In this document: positions 6,722 to 11,193 of the stretch, piece by piece
How positions within the stretch are numbered: the stretch's first letter is position 1
Layout of the letters: the number at the start of each line of letters is the position of its first letter
NCBI GenBank assembly: GCA_038532435.1
Contig: JBCBAP010000093.1
Coordinates: 1-11,193 of the forward strand
Direction: 5' to 3'
Length of the DNA: 11,193 bases
DNA from: JBCBAP01 sp038532435
GTDB taxonomy: Bacteria; Pseudomonadota; Alphaproteobacteria; Rhodobacterales; Rhodobacteraceae
Notes under the pieces: model-generated
Seen by the model: the letters and a program-made list of their open reading frames with translations, nothing else
What the model was told of the DNA's origin: nothing
The model's database searches: none
Program-made: the position numbers and the translations under genes

Positions 6722-7938
6722 TACCGGTCGATCTCCCCGAAGACGATATCGAGGGAACCGAGAACAGCACTCACGTCGGCGAGCTGGTGGCCCTTGCAGA
6801 TATGGTCCATTGCCGCGAGGTGCGGATAGCCCGGGGCCCTCAGTTTTGCCTTGTAGGGCCGGTTAGTTCCATCGCTGACCAGATAGACGCCAAACTCGCC
6901 CTTCGGCGCCTCGACCGCCGCATAGATTTCCCCGGCGGGCACGTGGAACCCTTCGGTGTAGAGCTTGAAGTGATGGATGAGCGCTTCCATCGACGTCTTC
7001 ATGTCCGACCGTTTCGGCGGTGTCAGCTTCCCGCGCGCGAGGACATCGTCGCCCTTGCATTGGTCAAGCTTCTCAAGCGCCTGCCGGATGATCTTCACAC
7101 TCTCCCGCATCTCCAGCATGCGGCAAAGATAGCGGTCATAGCAATCGCCCTTCGTGCCGATGGGGATCTGGAAGTCGAACTCGGAATACCGCTCATAGGG
7201 CTGCGCACGCCGCAGATCCCACGCCATGCCGGAGCCACGCACCATAACGCCGGAGAAACCGAGGCTCAGCGCCTCCTCCTTCGTCACGACGGCGATATCG
7301 ACGTTGCGCTGTTTGAAGATCCGGTTCTCGGTGATCAGGCCCTCGATATCGTCAAGGATCGCGGGAAACTCCTCGGTCCACTGGAAAATATCGTCGCACA
7401 GCTCAGGCGGCAGGTCCTGGTGCACGCCACCCGGCCGGAAGTAAGCCGCGTGGAGGCGTGCACCGCAGGCACGTTCGTAAAACACCATGAGCTTCTCACG
7501 CTCCTCAAACCCCCAGAGGGGCGGCGTGAGCGCACCGACATCGAGCGCCTGAGTGGTCACGTTGAGGAGGTGGTTCAGTACGCGCCCGATCTCCGAGTAC
7601 AAGACGCGGATGTAGCTCGCCCGCGCGGGTACCGCCGTTTTCGTCAACCGTTCGATGGCGAGGCACCAGGCATGCTCCTGATTCATCGGGCTCACATAGT
7701 CGAGCCGGTCGAAATAGGGCAGGTTCTGGAGGTAGGTGCGACTCTCCATCAGTTTTTCAGTACCGCGGTGGAGAAGGCCGATATGGGGATCGACCCGCTC
7801 CACAATCTCCCCGTCAAGCTCCAGCACCATGCGCAGAACGCCATGGGCCGCGGGGTGTTGTGGTCCGAAATTGATGTTGAAATTCCGGATCTTCTGCTCA
7901 CCCGTCAGGGCATCTTCAAAGGTCGATCCGTCCATCAT
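6721..7938 (-). CDS. nuoD: NADH-quinone oxidoreductase subunit D (49-kDa subunit homologue)
   Basis: NuoD, related to the large subunit of NiFe hydrogenases, forms the quinone-reducing site with NuoB at the junction of peripheral and membrane arms. The 405-aa protein is full length. Family signatures are GPQHPAAHG (25-33), HRGTEKLM (57-64), LDYVSPMNQEHAW (79-91), FRPGGVHQDLP (167-177), and the C-terminal RAPGYPHLAAMDH and GSLDIVFGEIDR. By alignment, His32 and Tyr81 correspond to the quinone-headgroup ligands His38 and Tyr87 of Thermus Nqo4. Two adjacent ATGs are possible: the first (7938) overlaps the upstream TGA as ATGA and lies five bases after GGAG, and the second is three bases further on. 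I use the first. The TAA shares a base with the next start. Confidence 0.98.
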   Translation of the reverse strand: MMDGSTFEDALTGEQKIRNFNINFGPQHPAAHGVLRMVLELDGEIVERVDPHIGLLHRGTEKLMESRTYLQNLPYFDRLDYVSPMNQEHAWCLAIERLTKTAVPARASYIRVLYSEIGRVLNHLLNVTTQALDVGALTPPLWGFEEREKLMVFYERACGARLHAAYFRPGGVHQDLPPELCDDIFQWTEEFPAILDDIEGLITENRIFKQRNVDIAVVTKEEALSLGFSGVMVRGSGMAWDLRRAQPYERYSEFDFQIPIGTKGDCYDRYLCRMLEMRESVKIIRQALEKLDQCKGDDVLARGKLTPPKRSDMKTSMEALIHHFKLYTEGFHVPAGEIYAAVEAPKGEFGVYLVSDGTNRPYKAKLRAPGYPHLAAMDHICKGHQLADVSAVLGSLDIVFGEIDR

Positions 7939-8114
7939 GCTTTCTCCTTCCCGCGGAGCGCCATAATCCAGAGCAAGACCACCAACCCGGCGGGCAGGAA
8001 CGCCGCAACGATCCAGCCGCGATCAATCCCGTGGGCGGGTAGGAGCCGCCACATGGGCAGCGCGCACAGCGCCGCCAGGATGAACACAGGCACCGGGTTG
8101 TAGTCGCCGATCAC
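7935..8114 (-). CDS. 59-aa two-helix membrane protein, second of a paralogous pair between nuoC and nuoD
   Basis: The frame opens with a GTG (8114-8112) that forms a GTGA overlap with the preceding 57-aa gene and ends in an ATGA overlap with nuoD. The product has two hydrophobic segments (about 8-22 and 34-53) separated by a short loop, Arg-Leu-Leu-Pro-Ala-His-Gly, and a basic tail. It aligns gap-free with the upstream small protein at an offset of four residues: over 33 positions, 17 are identical, including Pro-Met, Leu-Leu-Pro, Gly, Trp, Ala-Ala, Pro, Leu-Leu-Trp and Met-Ala. Both ends are predicted to be cytoplasmic. Function is unknown. Conserved packing between nuoC and nuoD suggests co-regulated production with complex I. 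A longer upstream in-frame start is unlikely because it would run deep into the neighbouring gene in another frame. Confidence 0.75.
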   Translation of the reverse strand: MIGDYNPVPVFILAALCALPMWRLLPAHGIDRGWIVAAFLPAGLVVLLWIMALRGKEKA

Positions 8115-8284
8115 GACGGGTCGCCCTTCTGCACCTGCATGGCCATCAGCCAGAGCAGAACGAGAGCACCAAGGGGGATGACCGCTGCGAAGGCCCAGTA
8201 GGACTGGTAGCCGAAGTGCGGCAGCAGTTTCATCATCGGGATCACCGTGGCGACGGTGACGACAAGCCAGATCAGGAACTCCAT
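8111..8284 (-). CDS. 57-aa two-helix membrane protein, first of a paralogous pair between nuoC and nuoD
   Basis: This 57-codon gene starts with an ATG sharing one base with the nuoC stop (TAATG, 8282-8286) and ends in a GTGA overlap with its paralogue. The product has a hydrophobic segment at about 3-18, a short loop (Met-Lys-Leu-Leu-Pro-His-Phe-Gly, 18-25), a second hydrophobic segment at about 30-49, and a polar tail. It resembles the next gene product over most of its length, including the Pro-Met-x-(Lys/Arg)-Leu-Leu-Pro loop and the Leu-Leu-Trp-x-Met-Ala end of helix two. I do not know the family. The two could form a heteromeric helical hairpin pair in the membrane. Paralogy with the neighbour and stop-start overlaps at both ends make it very likely to be real. 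Confidence 0.78.
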   Translation of the reverse strand: MEFLIWLVVTVATVIPMMKLLPHFGYQSYWAFAAVIPLGALVLLWLMAMQVQKGDPS

Positions 8285-8889
8285 TACTTCGCAGGCTCCT
8301 TTTCATCCCCGGGAAGGATGTATTCCGCACCCTCCCACGGGCTCATGAAGTCGAATTGGCGATAATCCTGTGTCAGCTTCACGGGTTCGTAGACGACCCG
8401 CTTCTCCTCTTCCGAATACCGGACCTCGGTGTAGCCGGTGGTCGGAAAGTCTTTGCGCAGAGGATGCCCGCGGAAGCCGTAGTCCGTGAGGATCCGGCGC
8501 AGGTCCGGATGCCCGGAGAACATCACGCCATACATGTCGAACACTTCCCGCTCGAACCAGTTTGCCGAAGGGTGGATCCCGGTGATCGAGGGCAGGATCT
8601 CCCGCTCACGCACGGCGGCTTTGACCCGGATCCGCTGGTTCTGGGTCATCGACAGGAAGTGGTACACAACCTCGAACCGCCGCTCCCGTTCCGGATAGTC
8701 CACCGCGGTGATGTCCACGAGGGTGGTGAACTGCGATGCAGCATCTTCCTTGAGGAACGAGACGAAGTTCGCGATTGACGCCGGAGTGACGGTGACGGTC
8801 AGCTCGTCATTGCCGATCTCTTGCCCCAGCACAGCATCGGGCTGGCGCAGCTCGATCTGGGCGGAGAGGTCATTGAGCTCTTCGATCAT
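8284..8889 (-). CDS. nuoC: NADH-quinone oxidoreductase subunit C (30-kDa subunit homologue)
   Basis: NuoC is a cofactor-free subunit of the connecting module that supports NuoB and NuoD. The 201-aa protein matches the family's length when not fused to NuoD as in E. coli. The signature is clear: EREVFDMYG (113-121), then SGHPDLRRILTDYGFRGHPL (125-144) and RKDFP. An N-terminal alpha/beta domain holds the family's Val-Asp-x-Thr-x-Val-Asp-Tyr-Pro segment (58-66). The ATG overlaps the nuoB TGA (ATGA, 8886-8889), and a longer in-frame opening that would run back into nuoB is rejected for that reason. The C-terminus is Lys/Glu-rich (GDEKEPAK). The TAA shares one base with the following small membrane protein gene. 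Confidence 0.98.
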   Translation of the reverse strand: MIEELNDLSAQIELRQPDAVLGQEIGNDELTVTVTPASIANFVSFLKEDAASQFTTLVDITAVDYPERERRFEVVYHFLSMTQNQRIRVKAAVREREILPSITGIHPSANWFEREVFDMYGVMFSGHPDLRRILTDYGFRGHPLRKDFPTTGYTEVRYSEEEKRVVYEPVKLTQDYRQFDFMSPWEGAEYILPGDEKEPAK

Positions 8890-9434
8890 CGTGCAATCGT
8901 CCCCGTGCGCCGGATCTTCCGCTGCAGCTGCAGGATCCCGTAAAGCAGCGCCTCTGCCGTCGGCGGGCAGCCGGGCACGTAGATGTCGACCGGCACGACC
9001 CGGTCGCATCCGCGGACCACGGAATAGCTGTAATGATAGTAGCCACCGCCGTTGGCGCACGAGCCCATGGAGATCACGTAGCGGGGTTCGGGCATCTGGT
9101 CGTAGACCTTGCGAAGCGCTGGCGCCATCTTGTTGGTCAGCGTGCCCGCGACGATCATCAGATCAGACTGCCGCGGGGAGGCGCGCGGGGCGGTACCAAA
9201 CCGCTCAAGGTCATAGCGGGGCATGGATGTGTGCATCATCTCGACCGCACAGCATGCGAGGCCAAAGGTCATCCAGTGCAGCGACCCCGTGCGCGCCCAG
9301 TTGATGATGTCCTCGGTCGAGGTGAGCAGAAAACCCTTATCCGCCAGTTCGTTGGAGATCGCCCGCGTGGTCACCTCACGGTCGGCTGCCGCCCCTGTGG
9401 CGAGGGCCGGGCTGGCTGTCTGGCTTACTCCCAT
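8886..9434 (-). CDS. nuoB: NADH-quinone oxidoreductase subunit B (PSST homologue)
   Basis: NuoB carries [4Fe-4S] cluster N2, which reduces ubiquinone. The 182-aa protein shows the four ligands: the adjacent Cys61-Cys62 (GLACCAVEMM), Cys126 (MGSCANGGGYYHYSYSV) and Cys156 (VPGCPPTAEALLYGI). Residues 80-95 hold the conserved FGTAPRASPRQSDLMIVAGT segment start that lines the quinone site. I choose the ATG at 9434, which has GGGAG seven bases upstream and gives the Met-Gly-Val beginning common in relatives. An in-frame ATG at 9455 would add seven residues without a better ribosome-binding site. The gene overlaps the end of nuoA by 10 nt and the start of nuoC by 4 nt. Confidence 0.98.
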   Translation of the reverse strand: MGVSQTASPALATGAAADREVTTRAISNELADKGFLLTSTEDIINWARTGSLHWMTFGLACCAVEMMHTSMPRYDLERFGTAPRASPRQSDLMIVAGTLTNKMAPALRKVYDQMPEPRYVISMGSCANGGGYYHYSYSVVRGCDRVVPVDIYVPGCPPTAEALLYGILQLQRKIRRTGTIAR

Positions 9435-9790
9435 TCGAGAGCTCCCTTCTTCCATTCGTAGGCGAAACCGACCGTCAGCACGGCCAGGAACACCATCATC
9501 GACCAGAACCCGAGCTCGCCCTGATACTGGAACGAGGCTGCCCAGGGGAACAGGAATGCGACCTCAAGGTCGAAGATGATGAAGAGGATCGAGACGAGGT
9601 AAAACCGGACGTCAAACTTCATCCGCGCGTCATCGAAGGCGTTAAACCCGCATTCGTAGGCGGAGACCTTCTCCGCATCCGGGTTCCGGACGGCCACGAC
9701 CGCGGCGGCAAGAATAAGGACAAGCCCAAGAACGATCGCAAGGCCCAGGAACACGAGGATGGGAAGATATTCCCGCAACAGATCGTCCAA
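9425..9790 (-). CDS. nuoA: NADH-quinone oxidoreductase subunit A (ND3 homologue), TTG start
   Basis: NuoA is a three-helix membrane subunit whose loop touches the quinone cavity. The 121-aa protein has helices at about 8-33, 61-83 and 95-113. The loop contains SAYECGF with Cys47, equivalent to the ND3 cysteine used to monitor the active/deactive transition in mitochondria. The second helix has IIFDLEVAFLFPW with Asp74 and Glu76, and the C-terminus YEWKKGALEWE is typical. No ATG is suitably placed. The TTG at 9790 follows AAGGAG by about eight bases and gives the family's Asp-Asp-Leu-Leu-Arg-Glu-Tyr-Leu beginning. A GTG two codons upstream is too close to the Shine-Dalgarno. The frame stays open for 49 more codons upstream, but those are not family-like. 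It is the first gene of the operon. Confidence 0.97.
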   Translation of the reverse strand: MDDLLREYLPILVFLGLAIVLGLVLILAAAVVAVRNPDAEKVSAYECGFNAFDDARMKFDVRFYLVSILFIIFDLEVAFLFPWAASFQYQGELGFWSMMVFLAVLTVGFAYEWKKGALEWE

Positions 9791-9956
9791 GTGCACTCTC
9801 CTTCTGCAGGCCCGCGGGTCCCGTGGGACTCGCTCAAGCAGATGCTGCATCGCGGTGTAGACCCGTGCGAAATGAGCGTCAACCAAGACCGGTCCCAATT
9901 CGCATACCCTTGCGTACAAAATCCGGTTGCATCGCACACTGCAAAACTCGTCCAGT

Positions 9957-9986
9957 ATTAAAACCGATTTGAGATAAAATTGACAG
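9957..9986 (-). promoter_or_regulatory. Candidate sigma-70 promoter of the nuo operon
   Basis: On the minus strand, CTGTCA (9986-9981) and TTTAAT (9962-9957) are spaced 18 bases apart, matching -35 and -10 consensus at 4/6 and 5/6 positions in an AT-rich patch within GC-rich DNA. It lies just downstream of the TetR stop. A start near 9950 would give a leader of about 160 nt before the TTG of nuoA. The leader holds a small GTCCC/GGGAC inverted repeat (9818-9829) and the AAGGAG site, and I see nothing else in it. Prediction by eye only. Confidence 0.45.
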
Positions 9987-10000
9987 GGGATCTGATCGTA

Positions 10001-10555
10001 TCATTCCACTGTGTGGAGGAAACTTTCGGCAAGTTTCTCAAACGTGTTGGAGTGGTCGCGGCGCGTGCGATCGTTTGCGTCGGGAAACAGGAGCAGAAGA
10101 CCGATGAAAGCGGCGTACTCAAGCTCCGCAATCGTCTTCGCCTGATCCGGGGGCGCGCCACGCTCAGCCCAGATCCCGGCCATGAAGGAAACCCTGTCCC
10201 GGTCCACCTCCGCAACCGCCCGCGCAGCAGATGGATGCACCTGGCTGAACTGGCGGATCGCCAGCTCCTCCCGATGATCGAGGGCGATTGCAGCCTCCTC
10301 GAGCAGCCGGTAGCGCTCTGCCGGGCTTTGGCCGAGGTTCGACTTCGTCTTGGGCCCCTCCGTATCCCGCTCCCGCCAGAACTCCAGCATCGCCTCGATG
10401 AACGCGGTATGCCCGTCGAAATGGTGGTAGAACGACCCGCGCGTCTTGCCCGCAGCCGCACACAGCGCCTCGACCGTGAGGCCCCCCGCCCCCTCCGCTA
10501 CGAGACGCTTCAGGCCGAGGGCGAGCCAGTCCTCCCGGCCCATGCGCGTGGTCAT
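10001..10555 (-). CDS. TetR/AcrR-family transcriptional regulator
   Basis: The 184-aa protein has the N-terminal TetR helix-turn-helix (about 24-46, LTVEALCAAAGKTRGSFYHHF), with the family's characteristic Gly-Ser-Phe-Tyr-His-His-Phe. A variable all-helical ligand domain (about 55-180) follows, with a hydrophobic stretch near 143-157. Such proteins are usually local repressors relieved by a small molecule, and the ligand is not predictable here. The start at 10555 forms an ATGA overlap with the upstream membrane protein gene, so the two are translationally coupled. Longer in-frame openings reach into that gene and are rejected. A palindrome over the unit's promoter suggests autoregulation. 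nuoA begins about 210 nt downstream on the same strand, but no second copy of the palindrome is seen before nuoA, so control of nuo by this protein is not supported. Confidence 0.93.
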   Translation of the reverse strand: MTTRMGREDWLALGLKRLVAEGAGGLTVEALCAAAGKTRGSFYHHFDGHTAFIEAMLEFWRERDTEGPKTKSNLGQSPAERYRLLEEAAIALDHREELAIRQFSQVHPSAARAVAEVDRDRVSFMAGIWAERGAPPDQAKTIAELEYAAFIGLLLLFPDANDRTRRDHSNTFEKLAESFLHTVE

Positions 10556-10923
10556 CCGAGCAATCCCCAAAGGCCGAATGCTGCGACCGGTACGAAGAGC
10601 CAGCCCTGCGGCAGAACCCTGTAGGAGCTCCGCTGCACTGGCGCGAGCACGATGCCGAGCAAGGCGAAACCCGCACTCAACACGGTCACGAACACGCCGA
10701 GCGGTGCGCCACCATACCCCGCACCAACCGCCAGAAACCCCAGGCCCGTCAGCCCGAGCGTTAGCGAGACCAAGTGCCAGCAATAATATTGCGTGATCTT
10801 TGTCGCATGACCCAGCTCCTGGGACCGCAGAAGCGGATGCGCCACCGCCGGACCACCGACAAACACATGCACGGCACACCAGACCAGGTTGAGTACGCCT
10901 GCGGCGATGAAAGGTTCGACCAC
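10552..10923 (-). CDS. 123-aa four-helix membrane protein, partner of the TetR regulator
   Basis: The product has four hydrophobic segments (about 5-27, 45-68, 74-95 and 104-122). His19 lies in the first, His50 in the second, and His29 and His39 in the first loop. The GTG start (10923-10921) has GGAG eight bases upstream, and no ATG is better placed in this frame. Its TGA overlaps the TetR ATG. I do not recognise the family. Size and topology recall small unknown-function membrane proteins found beside TetR regulators, where the regulator often controls its neighbour. A transport or membrane-stress role would be a guess, and no ATP-binding, channel or enzyme motif is visible. Confidence 0.85.
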   Translation of the reverse strand: MVEPFIAAGVLNLVWCAVHVFVGGPAVAHPLLRSQELGHATKITQYYCWHLVSLTLGLTGLGFLAVGAGYGGAPLGVFVTVLSAGFALLGIVLAPVQRSSYRVLPQGWLFVPVAAFGLWGLLG

Positions 10924-10954
10924 TGCATCATCTCCACACTCCAGCTCACTAACA

Positions 10955-10976
10955 AACCATACTGTACAGTATGTTT
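10955..10976. promoter_or_regulatory. Palindromic operator, probably bound by the adjacent TetR protein
   Basis: CATACTGTACAGTATG (10958-10973) is a perfect 16-bp inverted repeat. Extending three bases each side adds two more matching pairs and one mismatch. Its length and central symmetry suit a TetR dimer. It covers the predicted -10 element of the membrane-protein/tetR unit, so binding would block transcription. The cognate regulator is inferred from proximity. Confidence 0.75.
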
Positions 10977-10989
10977 AAAGCACATGCAA
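10961..10989 (-). promoter_or_regulatory. Candidate promoter of the membrane-protein/tetR unit
   Basis: On the minus strand, TTGCAT (10989-10984) and TACAGT (10966-10961) are 17 bases apart, matching the -35 and -10 consensus at 3/6 and 4/6 positions. The -10 lies inside the palindromic operator. A start near 10954 would give a leader of about 30 nt before the GTG. Weak consensus match, but the location and overlap with the operator are consistent. Confidence 0.5.
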
Positions 10990-11030
10990 AGAGCCATGGT
11001 GACGCACAGGGACTGAAGGAGTGTGAAACG

Positions 11031-11107
11031 TGGCGCGGTTGACGGGGCTCGAACCCGCGACCTCCGGCGTGACAGGCCGGCACTCTAACCAACTGAGCTA
11101 CAACCGC
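11031..11107 (-). tRNA. tRNA-Asp (anticodon GTC)
   Basis: The 77-nt minus-strand sequence folds as a complete tRNA. The acceptor stem GCGGTTG pairs with CAACCGC, the D arm contains AGCTCAGTTGG, the anticodon arm is CCGGC-CTGTCAC-GCCGG with GTC in the loop, and the T arm contains GGTTCGAGCCC. A discriminator G and an encoded CCA end the gene. It lies 32 nt downstream of a second copy and is probably cotranscribed with it. Confidence 0.97.
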
Positions 11108-11139
11108 ACTGGTCTGCCCTTTCGGGCGCATCTGGCAAG

Positions 11140-11193
11140 TGGCGCGGTTGACGGGGCTCGAACCCGCGACCTCCGGCGTGACAGGCCGGCACT
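11140..11193 (-). tRNA. tRNA-Asp (anticodon GTC), second copy, 5' part beyond window edge
   Basis: The 54 visible bases (CCA end through the anticodon arm) match the neighbouring tRNA-Asp exactly. The 5' half should end near position 11216, outside the window. The spacer between the two contains a short GCCC-GAAA-GGGC hairpin (11116-11127), which may serve in processing of a joint precursor. Confidence 0.93.

Noticed and set aside
8890..9060. N-terminal extension of NuoC
   Set aside because: It is the shadow of the nuoB 3' end in another frame. The ATG overlapping the nuoB stop gives the family length.
9791..9937. 49-residue in-frame extension of NuoA, or a leader peptide
   Set aside because: The residues are not family-like, and the only good ribosome-binding site serves the TTG at 9790.
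10556..10879. N-terminal extension of the TetR protein by up to 108 residues
   Set aside because: The extension overlaps the upstream membrane protein gene in another frame and lacks TetR-like sequence. The ATGA-coupled ATG at 10555 gives a standard-length regulator.
11031..11193. Repeated tRNA sequence as phage or island attachment site
   Set aside because: No integrase, excisionase or foreign-looking genes are nearby, and both copies look like complete tRNA genes rather than att fragments.
1..11193. CRISPR arrays, insertion sequences, phage or defence genes
   Set aside because: No regularly spaced repeats, transposase motifs or terminal inverted repeats were seen. Coding content is a housekeeping respiratory operon.

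Overview
The window is the upstream part of an alphaproteobacterial respiratory complex I (nuo) operon, read entirely on the minus strand, so gene order runs from right to left. High GC, mitochondrial-like complex I subunits, the NuoE family type and the pattern of small genes between nuo genes point to a member of the Rhodobacterales (Roseobacter/Paracoccus relatives). This is inferred from remembered family features, not from a search.

Right end (about 10000-11193): two tandem tRNA-Asp(GTC) genes, the second cut by the window edge. They are followed by a two-gene unit of a four-helix membrane protein and a TetR-family repressor, joined by an ATGA overlap. A perfect 16-bp palindrome lies over the predicted -10 of their promoter and is the likely autoregulatory operator.

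Main block (1-9990): a promoter and a roughly 165-nt leader precede nuoA, which appears to start with TTG. The order is then nuoA, nuoB, nuoC, two small paralogous membrane proteins, nuoD, a three-helix membrane protein, a 56-aa protein, nuoE, a membrane-anchored helix-hairpin-helix (HhH) protein, a 70-aa membrane protein, nuoF, a 53-aa protein, nuoG, a lipoprotein, and the first codons of nuoH at the left edge. Most junctions overlap by 1-10 nt or are under 25 nt apart, consistent with one transcript and coupled translation. The remaining nuo genes (rest of H, then probably I-N) should lie beyond position 1.

NuoE, F and G form the NADH-oxidising module (FMN and Fe-S clusters). NuoB, C and D form the quinone-reducing connecting module, and NuoA and NuoH belong to the membrane arm beside the quinone site. 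All cluster ligands expected for a mitochondrial-type enzyme are visible, and NuoG lacks the N7 cluster cysteines.

The unusual content is the set of eight non-core genes inserted between core genes. They include one duplicated small-membrane-protein pair and one duplicated HhH domain, present both as the NuoE tail and in the membrane-anchored protein next to it. Unidentified reading frames are known from nuo/nqo clusters of Paracoccus and Rhodobacter, so the general pattern is not new. The internal paralogies and possible assembly or supernumerary roles are worth following up.
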